NCBI RefSeq assembly: GCF_900115925.1
Contig: NZ_FOYF01000007.1
Coordinates: forward strand, 57,191-121,190
Direction: 5' to 3'
DNA length: 64,000 bases
Origin: Bacillus sp. cl95
Lineage (GTDB): Bacteria; Bacillota; Bacilli; Bacillales; Cytobacillaceae
Shown one piece after another: positions 9,398 to 17,527 of the stretch. Position numbers and translations under genes: made by a program. The stretch's first letter is position 1. Each line of letters begins with the position of its first letter. Under the pieces are notes generated by a model, which worked only from the letters and a program-made list of their open reading frames with translations, had not been told where the DNA came from and made no database searches.

Positions 9398-9967
9398 ATG
9401 GGTAGAGAAAAGAGAGTTTGGATGCACGACCGTTTTTATCATGTTGTTTGTCGAGGAAATCGTCGAGACCCATTGTTTCGGTCACCGTCCGATTTTAAAG
9501 TTTTTTACCACATCTTAAATCAGTTACATGAAAAGTTCCCTCTTGAAATAGCCTCTTATTGCCTGATGACAAATCACTTTCATCTCCAGCTACGCTCCGA
9601 AGAAACCTCGCTTTCTAAAGTCATGTCTCTTATGAATAAACGATACGCGAACTATTACAACACCAAGTATCACCTAACTGGTCACGTTTTTGAGAAAAGG
9701 TATTTTGCTAAGATTATTGATAACTATATGGGAATGATAGAGGTCAGTCGGTATATCCATCTTAATCCGGTTGAAGCTGGAATGGTGAAGAGGCCTGAAA
9801 ACTATCCGTGGAGTAGCTATAAGTTTTATTGTTATCCTAATCATTTCCAACCTGGCTATTTGAATACCGCTGAAGTGCTGAAACTTTTTGAGGGTACTGT
9901 TGAGGAGAAGAGGATAGCTTATTGTGCCTGTCACGCCCCGAAGATTGTCGAATTTTCTCCTGTCTAA
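9398..9967 (+). CDS. REP-associated tyrosine transposase (RAYT, IS200-like Y1_Tnp)
   Basis: A 189-residue single-domain HUH transposase of the IS200/IS605-like REP-associated group. The N-terminus has the diagnostic HVVCRGNRR beta strand; the HUH pair is NHFHLQL near residue 62; the catalytic Tyr is probably in RYANYYN; the conserved RYFAKIID, YIHLNPVEAG and YPWSSYKFY blocks follow. RAYTs are single-copy domesticated transposases thought to spread or process REP hairpins, and REP-like copies surround this one. Start ATG 9398 has GGAGG 8 nt upstream; the longer frame begins inside that site. The last 16 or so codons (ACHAPKIVEFS) are encoded by REP copy D, so the natural C-terminus has been extended or replaced by the repeat. 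Confidence 0.9.
   Translation: MGREKRVWMHDRFYHVVCRGNRRDPLFRSPSDFKVFYHILNQLHEKFPLEIASYCLMTNHFHLQLRSEETSLSKVMSLMNKRYANYYNTKYHLTGHVFEKRYFAKIIDNYMGMIEVSRYIHLNPVEAGMVKRPENYPWSSYKFYCYPNHFQPGYLNTAEVLKLFEGTVEEKRIAYCACHAPKIVEFSPV
9923..9953 (+). repeat. REP-like element, copy D (head 2, tail b), inside the RAYT coding sequence
   Basis: GTGCCTGTCACGCCCCG followed by TTGTCGAA. It differs from head 1 by ACGCCCCG in place of ACCACCCG and is read as the last codons of the transposase gene. Confidence 0.85.
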
Positions 9968-10049
9968 ATCATCTATCTTTTCCAATATTTCTTTTACTAG
10001 GATTCTTTAGCCAATATAATAGGTATAAAAACTCTTAGAGGTATGAGCG

Positions 10050-11663
10050 ATGAAAAGCAATTTTAGTTTTTTACCATGGCTTGATTTATCTTTGTTGGGT
10101 CAGTCTGCAGAAGCAAATGTTGAGACTGATCCGATTGTGAGTATCATAAAATGTCGACAGTTTGTAGAATTAGCTACAAATAAGATGTTGTCTTTCGAAA
10201 ATTTGGTTGCTCCTATTCCCAATACACTTGCAAGCAGAATCGAATTACTAAAAATAAATAAGCGTATATCTGACGACGTGTATCAGAGTTTAAGTGCGAT
10301 TCGAAGAAAGGGAAATGAGGCTGTCCATGATTTGGTGGGAAGTGTACAAGAAGCTTATGCGGCTATAAAAGATTGCTATAACATTGCGGTTTGGTTGAAT
10401 AATGAGCATGGATACTATGAGACGCCGGAGCCTTTTCATTTAAGTGTCAATCTTGAAACGGATACGACGGATTTAAGTGTATCTTTACGTGACCTATCAC
10501 AGTTGAAGAAGGTTGAGAAACAGGCTATTGCTCTTTTTCGAACTTTTTCTTATGGGGTAGGTCAATCATTCGGCTTTTTTAATACTCATGGTGAAATTTG
10601 CGTTGACCCTATTTTTAAAAATGTTCTTGTTAATGAAGGGAAAGCTTTCTTTAATGATCTAGCAGCCGCTGCAGACGACAATGGTCAATGGGGCTATATT
10701 AATAAGGAAGGTCGATTTGTAATAGACCCCGAATATATCCATGTAAATCATTTCTCCGAAGGGTTCGCCGTGGTAAGAAAGCGAGAAAGATATGAATTTA
10801 TAGACCTTCAAGGGGAGAGAATTAACCGTACCAAGTATCATGGTGCTTATTCTTTTTCAGATGGAGTGGCTGCTGTTCAGGATAAAAGTGGCCTTTGGGG
10901 TTTTATCAATCAAGAAGGTAAAAATGTCATAAAGCCTACTTACACGGATATGGCTTACTTCAGGAATGGGGTTGCGACGGTAACTGAAACCCCGCGTAAT
11001 AATTATGGATTGAAAAAGAACAAGCTTATAGATAAGAATGGAAATATTGTTCTGGATGAAAGTTATGATTATGACATAATTGGTGCATCGGAAGGTTATG
11101 CATTGGTTCAGAAGGATCAGTATTATGGGGGCGGATATCAATTTATTCACCTTGAAACAGGCGAACAACTTCTAAGTGAAGACGCTGAAGAAGCAGAATT
11201 GTTTTATGAGGGATTTGCTGCAGTGAAAATAAAAGGACGCTGGACTTTTATCAATCATAAAGGTGAATTAATAGCTGACCCAAGATTTACTTTTGTTTCA
11301 TCATTCTCCGAGGATGGCTATGCAGAGGTTATGTCGGGGAATAAGAAAGGGATTATCCATTCATCTGGACGAATGGTTGTTCCAGTGGTTTATGATGAAG
11401 TTTACAGACCATCTGACGGTCTTATTGGTGTGAGAAAAGATTGGAAGTATAGTCATAACTATATGTTTGATAAAAGTTTGGGCTATTTGGATTTGAACGG
11501 TAAAGAGGTTATTAAACCGCAGTTCAGCGATGGAAATGAATTTAGTTGTGGCGTTGCAGCAGTTAGAGAGCAGGGAAAATGGATCTTTATCGATAAGGCG
11601 GGCCAAAAAATTACTACCGCAAATTGTAATGGTGAAATGAAGGACATTTGGAAGTTTGAGTAG
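10050..11663 (+). CDS. WG-repeat protein with N-terminal DUF4145-like domain
   Basis: 537 residues. The first 120 or so resemble DUF4145 (helical; IIKCRQFVELA, IRRKGNEAVHD), a domain often found beside nucleases or defence proteins. From about residue 170 to the end there are roughly eight WG repeats of the form WGYINKEGRFVIDPEY...F.EGFAVV, a beta-rich repeat used for protein interaction. No signal peptide or membrane segment. The function is unknown; the DUF4145/WG pairing is uncommon. ATG 10050 follows a GAGGTATGAGCG site. The TAG stop is the first triplet of REP copy E. Confidence 0.85.
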   Translation: MKSNFSFLPWLDLSLLGQSAEANVETDPIVSIIKCRQFVELATNKMLSFENLVAPIPNTLASRIELLKINKRISDDVYQSLSAIRRKGNEAVHDLVGSVQEAYAAIKDCYNIAVWLNNEHGYYETPEPFHLSVNLETDTTDLSVSLRDLSQLKKVEKQAIALFRTFSYGVGQSFGFFNTHGEICVDPIFKNVLVNEGKAFFNDLAAAADDNGQWGYINKEGRFVIDPEYIHVNHFSEGFAVVRKRERYEFIDLQGERINRTKYHGAYSFSDGVAAVQDKSGLWGFINQEGKNVIKPTYTDMAYFRNGVATVTETPRNNYGLKKNKLIDKNGNIVLDESYDYDIIGASEGYALVQKDQYYGGGYQFIHLETGEQLLSEDAEEAELFYEGFAAVKIKGRWTFINHKGELIADPRFTFVSSFSEDGYAEVMSGNKKGIIHSSGRMVVPVVYDEVYRPSDGLIGVRKDWKYSHNYMFDKSLGYLDLNGKEVIKPQFSDGNEFSCGVAAVREQGKWIFIDKAGQKITTANCNGEMKDIWKFE

Positions 11664-11699
11664 GTGCCTGTCACGCCCCGAAATTTCTTGTTTCACAAC
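11663..11699 (+). repeat. REP-like element, copy E (head 2, tail a)
   Basis: GGTGCCTGTCACGCCCCG then TTGTTTCACA, starting on the last base of the preceding gene's stop codon, exactly as copy B does. Confidence 0.85.
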
Positions 11700-11817
11700 T
11701 GTTATGTTTAGGTGTGGTCCCCTTTTATCTCTAATATGTAGATAATCACAACCGCAATCAAATTGAGCAAAACTTTAGTTTATGATGTAAAACGTAAATA
11801 TAGAGTTGGGAGATAAA

Positions 11818-12159
11818 ATGAACAAACCAAAAGCGCATTTTAAAGAAGTACCTAAACATCCAGTTTCAACAAAGCGACCAAAGGTGAATTGGAGACCTCA
11901 TTTCAGTTCTGGTATCCTGACGTGTTTCATCCGGCCTAAATATAGATACGCTAATAAGGATTATATTTATTCAAATAGTGGATTCTATAGTTTAATAAGT
12001 GTTGTAACATTGGTCTTAAATATGGCTTGGGTAATAGCAATTCCTTTCTTAATCTTTTCGTATTCAGAATCAGTTGATGGATTTATGAGAGTAACTTTGA
12101 TTACTTTTATCGTTGAACTAATATATAAAGCAGTTCATTCGGAATACAAATATTTTTAA
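11818..12159 (+). CDS. Small membrane protein, unknown
   Basis: About 113 residues: a basic proline/lysine-rich N-terminus of roughly 55 residues (cytoplasmic by the positive-inside rule), then two hydrophobic segments (about 60-85 and 92-108). No family recognised. ATG 11818 is used because GGAG lies 5 nt upstream; the in-frame TTG at 11806 is part of that site. It lies between REP copies E and F. Confidence 0.65.
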   Translation: MNKPKAHFKEVPKHPVSTKRPKVNWRPHFSSGILTCFIRPKYRYANKDYIYSNSGFYSLISVVTLVLNMAWVIAIPFLIFSYSESVDGFMRVTLITFIVELIYKAVHSEYKYF

Positions 12160-12203
12160 AGGAAAAGTTATTAACTCGATATTTCCCGGAAAATGTCGGG
12201 TTT

Positions 12204-12233
12204 GGGTGCCTGTCACGCCCCGAAGTTTGTCGA
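12204..12233 (+). repeat. REP-like element, copy F (head 2, tail b)
   Basis: GGGTGCCTGTCACGCCCCG then TTGTCGAA, immediately followed by the A-tract of a terminator hairpin. Confidence 0.85.
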
Positions 12234-12234
12234 A

Positions 12235-12287
12235 AAAAAACCATGCTGGGAAGCTATTAAATTAGCGTCTAGCATGGTTTTGTTTTT
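12235..12287. terminator. Bidirectional terminator hairpin
   Basis: Long A-tract, stem AAACCATGCT/AGCATGGTTT with an internal GAAGCTA/TTAGCGTC region, then TGTTTTT. It separates the convergent genes at 11818-12159 and 12286-13176. Confidence 0.8.
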
Positions 12288-13176
12288 ATCTATCACAACT
12301 GCATGGATAGCTTCTGCATCGGTAACAGCAACGGCAGCTAGCATAACCGCATTCTCTGCAGCAACGACAGTTTGCATATCCGCAATCGCTACAGCAACGG
12401 CAACTCGCTCGTCCACACTCATTGCAACAACGGCAGTTCGCATAGCCACATTCATTACAACAACGACAATTAGCATAACCGCAATCGCTACAACAGCGGC
12501 AATTCGCGTATCCACACTCACTGCAGCATCTGCAAGGGTATCGGTCGCAATCACTACAGCATCTGCACTGGGATTCAGGCTGATTACAACCTGAACATCG
12601 CATCTCGTATTTTTCATCTTCATAATCGCGGTCTCTTTGACTTCTATTTAGGGCCTCATCGGCTGCGTCTACTTTCCAACGCGGACCACCATTCTTACGA
12701 TAATAATAGGCATCATCTTCAGCCTTTTTTCGTTCCCAATATTCATCATCTTTATTTTGAGAATTGTTTTTAGTTGAACTATTACTACTAAAACGGTCTT
12801 GATTGTTTCTATTAAAACTAGGTTCGTCTTCATCATATCTCTTTGAATTAACTTCATCATGATAATAATCATTGTCTGTATTGTCTGTATAGCTTCTTTT
12901 ATTACTTTTCCCTGCAGCTACCTGCATTTTGGCTGAATTCTTACTATCTTTAGAATAGCCGACCACCATCATAACCGCTCCGGCTATCATGACCCACATT
13001 CCTAAAGAATCATCTTTTACAAAGAATAGATACAATCCTGCCATAAAAATAAACCAGTTGCCTAACAGTAAATATCCAATCGTATAAAGGAAATAATGCT
13101 TAGAACTTTCCATATGTAATCCAAAGTACATCAAAAGATTAATTAAAAGAGGCAGTGCACGTAAAAATTTTTTCAT
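12286..13176 (-). CDS. Membrane protein with tandem CC-x2-C-x4-C-R cysteine repeat
   Basis: About 296 residues in three parts. First, two or three hydrophobic segments within about residues 5-80. Second, a polar D/N/S/K/Y-rich low-complexity linker of some 110 residues. Third, a C-terminal tail of about 100 residues made of roughly nine 11-residue units, each close to CCSDCGYANCR, ending in CSCDR. Every unit supplies four cysteines, an array that could bind metal (zinc, copper, iron-sulfur) or form disulfides; I know of no named family. The DNA repeats with a 33-bp period. I start at the ATG of MKKFL (13176), 11 nt after AAGGA; ATG 13185 is possible but too close to that site. The opposite-strand frame here is a shadow of the repeats. 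Confidence 0.75.
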   Translation of the reverse strand: MKKFLRALPLLINLLMYFGLHMESSKHYFLYTIGYLLLGNWFIFMAGLYLFFVKDDSLGMWVMIAGAVMMVVGYSKDSKNSAKMQVAAGKSNKRSYTDNTDNDYYHDEVNSKRYDEDEPSFNRNNQDRFSSNSSTKNNSQNKDDEYWERKKAEDDAYYYRKNGGPRWKVDAADEALNRSQRDRDYEDEKYEMRCSGCNQPESQCRCCSDCDRYPCRCCSECGYANCRCCSDCGYANCRCCNECGYANCRCCNECGRASCRCCSDCGYANCRCCRECGYASCRCCYRCRSYPCSCDR

Positions 13177-13399
13177 TTTATACATATTCCTTTTCAGCAA
13201 ATTTTAAAAACTATTATAGTATATTTTTCAAGTTAATCCTACAATTTCCTAAATTAATATTTTGATATTGCATTTGGTTCAATTTTTTAGTTCTTAATTA
13301 CTAAAACGTCCATATCATTAATTTAGAGTGCATTTTAGGTACAAAGGAGGAAAAGGGACTTTTAGGGTAATTCATCAAAACTTTTGAGGGAGGGCTTAT

Positions 13400-14407
13400 A
13401 TGAAGAAAAAATGGTTAGGGTTAGTGGTGACAGGTGCTTTGCTTGCAGCTGCCATACCAGCTTCTGCTGAGGAGGTTGGTTCAAATAATGGTAATTCAAC
13501 CGCAACTTCAGTAAGTGAGCAGTCAGACTCTCAAGCATCCATGAAGGTAGCAACACAAAGTTTGGTTCAAGGGTCTCTTTCATCTATTGATCTTCCAGAT
13601 GCAAACTATTTAAGTTCAACCACAAAAATTGATATTTCTGGTCTGAGTAATGGAGGCAACTACCAATCCATTTCTGATGGTACACAAACTCTTTCGTTCT
13701 CCCATTCTTTGAATAAAAGGATAGTTGGCTGGGGATGGGCGACGTGGTCATCACCACCTAATTCTGAGCAAAACCAACCAGATGTTTTATACGTTCCATC
13801 CGATTCATTTACTGTAAACTTAGCTGTACCTGTTTCAACATTTGGATTCGAACTAGAGCCGGATCCGTTTGACTGGAGAAATTACACAGTAGAATATTAT
13901 TCAGGTTCGACACTCGTTGGCACCATTAATAAAGATGTTAATGGGAATGCGGGGGCAAAGTTATTTGCGGTTACTTCTCAAGGTGCCCAAATTGATAGAG
14001 TGGTAGTTTCAGGAAATGCAACTTTTGCAATTGGTCAATTCCGTTATAATGCCGATCAGACAGCTCCAGTCACCCAAGCTACCATGTCACTTGCTAATAA
14101 AGGCTTCCGAATTGCACTTGAAGGAGCCGACGACCGGTCTGGCTTAGCGAAAACGGAATATAGCATCAATGGTGGTGCATGGGTGGAGTACACGGGTTCG
14201 TTCGTACTGAAGGATGGTCAGAAGCTCAAATACCGAAGCGTTGATAAAGCTGGAAATGTTGAAAGCTTTAAGAAGGTTGGTACGTTTGGTGGTGGATTTG
14301 TTCTTGAGAATGTCTATGTGTCAGGGGCAAAAGGCGTCACTGGACCATATAATAAAACTCTCGTAACACAACAAGACTTCTTTGGATTCTTAGGGTTGTT
14401 TTATTAA
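13400..14407 (+). CDS. Secreted protein with C-terminal OmpL47-type repeat
   Basis: 335 residues. The signal peptide ends at ASAEEV (about 24). A Ser/Asn-rich spacer is followed by a beta-rich domain of about 150 residues (GWGWATW, FGFELEPDPFDW, GQFRYN) resembling lectin- or PEP-CTERM-associated sandwich domains, then one OmpL47-like Ig repeat (DDRSGLAKTEYSINGG... YRSVDKAGNVE). No anchor, so it is exported or loosely wall-bound. Binding target unknown. AGGGAGGG before the ATG is a good ribosome site, and the hairpin at 14425 ends it. Confidence 0.75.
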   Translation: MKKKWLGLVVTGALLAAAIPASAEEVGSNNGNSTATSVSEQSDSQASMKVATQSLVQGSLSSIDLPDANYLSSTTKIDISGLSNGGNYQSISDGTQTLSFSHSLNKRIVGWGWATWSSPPNSEQNQPDVLYVPSDSFTVNLAVPVSTFGFELEPDPFDWRNYTVEYYSGSTLVGTINKDVNGNAGAKLFAVTSQGAQIDRVVVSGNATFAIGQFRYNADQTAPVTQATMSLANKGFRIALEGADDRSGLAKTEYSINGGAWVEYTGSFVLKDGQKLKYRSVDKAGNVESFKKVGTFGGGFVLENVYVSGAKGVTGPYNKTLVTQQDFFGFLGLFY

Positions 14408-14424
14408 ATAATAGAGTTTCAAGG

Positions 14425-14455
14425 CCTCATTCCCTATGGAGTGAGGTTTTTTGCG
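14425..14455 (+). terminator. Intrinsic terminator
   Basis: CCTCATTCC/GGAGTGAGG stem with a 4-nt loop, followed by six Ts. Confidence 0.9.
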
Positions 14456-14510
14456 TGTCCTAATTTCCTCTCCATCCATATATAGAAAGTAAGAGAGGAG
14501 GAGCATAGTG

Positions 14511-14684
14511 GTGAATTTGGAGAAGGAGGAAAGAGAGGAGAATTGTAGTAATAGTAAAATTATTTTGCTCGAAACGGAGGAAAATCAGCTAGTAATCATA
14601 CTTATTTTAGATGTTTTTCCTAATGTACGAGATGGAGATGGAAATTTAGTTGCTCATAACCTTGATTTCATCGCAAGGAGATAA
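14511..14684 (+). CDS. Small protein (57 aa), unknown
   Basis: GTG start preceded by GGAGGAGCATAGTG, a strong ribosome site. The product has a Glu-rich N-terminus, a hydrophobic strand-like stretch (IILLETEENQLVIILILDVF) and a polar tail; it contains one Cys. It is short, but the ribosome site and position between two terminators support a real gene. Function unknown. Confidence 0.5.
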   Translation: MNLEKEEREENCSNSKIILLETEENQLVIILILDVFPNVRDGDGNLVAHNLDFIARR

Positions 14685-14725
14685 TCTATCTTTCTAAAAA
14701 CGCATTGGACCCGCTACCATAATAC

Positions 14726-14760
14726 AAAAATCGCGAACGCCCTAAGCGTCCGCGATTTTT
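14726..14760. terminator. Bidirectional intrinsic terminator
   Basis: AAAAATCGCG...CGCGATTTTT with inner GCGT pairing; works for the CAP-domain gene on the minus strand. Confidence 0.9.
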
Positions 14761-14762
14761 GA

Positions 14763-15461
14763 TTATTTTCCAATAAACTCCTGTGTCCAGTAGTTGCCTT
14801 CTGCTACGTAACCTACGCCAATATGAGTGAAGTTAGGGCTAAGGATGTTTTTACGGTGACCTTCACTGTTCATCCAAGCTTTTACTACTTCTTCAGGGGT
14901 GCGTTGACCCATAGCGATGTTTTCACCAGCATAGCTATATGTGATGCCATATTGCTTCATCATATCGAATGGTGATCCATAAGTCGGACTTGTATGGCTG
15001 AAGTAGTTGTTTACTGACATGTCGCGAGACTTTTCGTGTGCCATTTTGCTAAGGTTTGTGTCTACTTGAAGGGCTTTTAAGCCAGCTTTGGCACGTTCCT
15101 GATTCGTTAAATCAGCAACTTTTTGTTCATAAGCACTGATTGTACTTGTTGTTTGAGTAGCTGTCGGTTGAGTAGCTACAGGCTTTTGCTCCACTGGTGC
15201 AGGAGCTGGAGCCGGTGCAGTCGTTGTTGTTTGTGTAGGCTGCTGAACAGTTGTTGTCGTGTTCGTCATACCCATGCGCTTAAAATAGTCTTCTACCATT
15301 TTATTAATCTCAGTCATATTAAAGTTCGAACTTTGATATACATAAACGCGTTGTTGCGTAGTTGGTGTAGTGGTTGAAGCTTCTGCTTTGTTTGGTAGTT
15401 GCCCAGACATTAATAGAGCTGATGCCGCTGCTACCGTCATAAGTGCTTTTTTCTTGAACAT
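14763..15461 (-). CDS. Secreted CAP-domain (SCP/PR1) protein, YkwD-like
   Basis: 232 residues: signal peptide to about residue 28 (KAEAST), a Thr/Pro/Gln-rich linker, then a C-terminal CAP domain of about 120 residues. Family marks are LTNQERAKAGLKAL, the HEKSRDM helix, NYFSHTSP, GENIAMG and the terminal HRKNILSPNFTHIGVGY block. Bacillus relatives such as YkwD are spore or cell-envelope proteins; the biochemical role is unsettled. AGGAGG precedes the ATG. It is monocistronic. Confidence 0.9.
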   Translation of the reverse strand: MFKKKALMTVAAASALLMSGQLPNKAEASTTTPTTQQRVYVYQSSNFNMTEINKMVEDYFKRMGMTNTTTTVQQPTQTTTTAPAPAPAPVEQKPVATQPTATQTTSTISAYEQKVADLTNQERAKAGLKALQVDTNLSKMAHEKSRDMSVNNYFSHTSPTYGSPFDMMKQYGITYSYAGENIAMGQRTPEEVVKAWMNSEGHRKNILSPNFTHIGVGYVAEGNYWTQEFIGK

Positions 15462-15913
15462 GTTTACATCCTCCTATTATGAAAAATCGCTGTTCACAAG
15501 CACATTCATCGTAACATATGATTTTTGTAATATTTCAGGAAGGGATTTACAGTTGGATTTGAAAATTCATAGAATGGCTACGAAAGAGTAATTTCTGATT
15601 AGTATTTGAGAGGGTTTTCAAATCATTGGAGATTAAAAGTAGATTTAAATAGGAATTTGAAGAGTTACCATATTTTATGTGTGTTTTTGAGGTTGACAAG
15701 GTTTTCTAAAAACGAATTTTGTTACATATATTTCAGAATAATATACGATTTTACGGAAAGATGTCGTACTTTATTGTTTTTAGATCGGTGTTGAAGTGAT
15801 TTGGGAGGGTGGCTAAAAAGCTGCCCTTTTTATTTTGTGCTTTGGTTGTGAAATAGTATAAATTTTCCTTTTAGAGAAAACATAAGACCAAATGGGTCAA
15901 TAAAGGAGTATGT
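15462..15913. other. Intergenic region, 452 nt
   Basis: AT-rich spacer between divergent genes. A frame at 15606-15794 lacks a ribosome site and is not believable. Near 15802-15836 an imperfect GGGTGGC/GCTGCCC hairpin followed by TTTTTA resembles a terminator with no gene before it, which could mark a lost gene or a small RNA. AAAGGAG at 15903-15909 is the ribosome site of the next gene. Confidence 0.5.
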
Positions 15914-16828
15914 ATGTACAGTAAATTTAACACGTGGCTGAATAACCCTGCATACTTTCGGTACGGTTTTGTTCTAGTCTGGGTGATCAGTCTGGTTTTG
16001 ACCTTCTTTGCTGCTGAGTTTAATGGCTATTTTTATATCTTTTATATCGTCGGAGCGGCATTTCTAGGTCTCGGTTTCTATCATAAGTCGCCATGGTTCT
16101 TGGTCATTCTTACAACTTTACTCGTCGTTTGCCGGTTTTTCTTTTCGCCGGAAGATGGCCACAATCTCATCACTTTCCTCTTCTATATATTTACGTATTT
16201 ACTCATCACGTTTATTTCTGTTGGGTTTATGAAGAATTATCAGAGGACGAAGGAAGACAATATCGAATTGATCAAAGCCCTTTCGAATGCGTTAGATATG
16301 AGGGATACCTATACGATGAACCATTCGGAAAACGTGGCCAGAGTTGCGCTTGATATTGCAAGAGGAATGAATTTGCCAAAGAAAGTGTGTGAAGGTATCT
16401 ATATTGGTGGACTGCTTCATGATATCGGTAAAATAGGCATCCCCGAGCGTGTTTTATCGAAGTCAGGAAAGTTGACCGATGACGAATATGAGATTATCAA
16501 GAACCATACCTTTATTGGCTATCAGATTATCAACCACATTTCCTATTTTGCCGAAAATGGAGTGTTGGATATCGTCCTCTATCATCACGAAAGATATGAT
16601 GGAAGAGGTTATCCAGAAGGGTTAAAAGGAGAGCAAATTCCAATAGCAGCAAGAATCATGGCCATTGCCGATACTTTTGATGCAATGACTTCCAAGCGTG
16701 TGTATCGAGAAGAATTGGACTTGCAATATGCACTTAGCGAAATCCGTACACAAAGAGGAACTCAATTCGATCCGGATATTGTGGATGTATTTTTGGGACT
16801 GTATGAGGAGAGAGAAGGAGCTGGGTGA
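15914..16828 (+). CDS. Membrane HD-GYP domain phosphodiesterase
   Basis: 304 residues. About five membrane segments fill residues 15-105, followed by a complete HD-GYP domain: HSENVARVA, GGLLHDIGKIGIP (HD), HHERYDGRGYP (HH and GYP), and IADTFDAMTSKRVYR. These are the metal-binding and GYP signatures of enzymes that hydrolyse cyclic di-GMP or related dinucleotides; the exact substrate cannot be read. There is no sensory domain beyond the membrane segments. It is one of two HD-GYP proteins here (the other at 48375-50207). The stop lies within a terminator hairpin. Confidence 0.9.
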   Translation: MYSKFNTWLNNPAYFRYGFVLVWVISLVLTFFAAEFNGYFYIFYIVGAAFLGLGFYHKSPWFLVILTTLLVVCRFFFSPEDGHNLITFLFYIFTYLLITFISVGFMKNYQRTKEDNIELIKALSNALDMRDTYTMNHSENVARVALDIARGMNLPKKVCEGIYIGGLLHDIGKIGIPERVLSKSGKLTDDEYEIIKNHTFIGYQIINHISYFAENGVLDIVLYHHERYDGRGYPEGLKGEQIPIAARIMAIADTFDAMTSKRVYREELDLQYALSEIRTQRGTQFDPDIVDVFLGLYEEREGAG

Positions 16829-16841
16829 CAGCTCCTTTTTT
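16817..16841 (+). terminator. Terminator overlapping the HD-GYP stop codon
   Basis: GGAGCTGGGTGACAGCTCC then six Ts; the stem includes the TGA stop. Confidence 0.85.
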
Positions 16842-16936
16842 GATGGTGTTTGCTTATCGTTAACTGTCTTCCTTTTTCAGAATAATAGGCATATCCTACT
16901 TTTCAACAAAATATGATGAAAGAAGGAGGTCTTAGA

Positions 16937-16969
16937 ATGAGGGAAATGAAAAGGAGTGATAAGCGATGA
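16937..16969 (+). CDS. Ten-codon leader ORF coupled to the next gene
   Basis: AAGGAGGT, a near-perfect ribosome site, lies 7 nt before ATG 16937, which opens a 10-residue frame (MREMKRSDKR). Its TGA overlaps the ATG of the next gene (ATGA), and a second site (AAAGGAG) within the leader serves that gene. The arrangement fits translational coupling or a leader peptide; half the residues are Arg/Lys. Whether the peptide has a role is unknown. Confidence 0.45.
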   Translation: MREMKRSDKR

Positions 16970-17385
16970 AAAAAAGTGTGGTGAACAAGAATGTCCTGCA
17001 AATTATTTGTGGGGTATTGATGTTCCTAAGTTTCTTTACGGCATGGGTTTACAATGGGGGATTATCCTATTACAAGCCGACTGAGTTTATCTTCCTCGAA
17101 GAAGCACCGTTTCTGTTTAAAACGTTATCCGTTCTTCCTCTCCTTGGGCTTACCGCTATTTATCTAGGGTACATTCGAAGATACAGCTACGGTTTGAATC
17201 TTGTGTGCAGTCTGGTATGTTCCGTTTCCATGTGGAGTGTGTATAATGAATATTTTACTAACGAAGAATCTACCTTAATTGCTCACACTGGATTCTATAT
17301 GGCTGGTCTGGCCTTAGTTGTTTCGCTCGCTTCCATTGTAATCATGAGAAAGGAAATGAGAGAGGAAGCAGGGAACCAGGAATAG
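16966..17385 (+). CDS. Four-helix membrane protein, unknown
   Basis: 139 residues with about four hydrophobic segments (roughly 10-30, 48-68, 76-95 and 108-128) and charged ends. No family recognised. AAAGGAGTG precedes the ATG, and an upstream 10-codon frame overlaps its start. Confidence 0.7.
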   Translation: MKKSVVNKNVLQIICGVLMFLSFFTAWVYNGGLSYYKPTEFIFLEEAPFLFKTLSVLPLLGLTAIYLGYIRRYSYGLNLVCSLVCSVSMWSVYNEYFTNEESTLIAHTGFYMAGLALVVSLASIVIMRKEMREEAGNQE

Positions 17386-17527
17386 TTTTCTATTATTTTT
17401 TGGCCTATTGAAGGAACGGAATATTATGATAAAATTGTATTTTAATAGGGAATTGTCGTTCGTAATTTATAAGCTAATGGGCGATAATGAGTCTTAGAAA
17501 TAATAATTTAAAAAGGGGAAACATCAG

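Noticed and set aside
12193-12594. Ala/Thr/Ile-rich plus-strand frame of 133 codons
   Set aside because: It is the antisense shadow of the cysteine-repeat DNA and starts inside a REP element and terminator.
15606-15794. 62-codon frame in the gap before the HD-GYP gene
   Set aside because: No ribosome site, no recognisable composition of a real protein.
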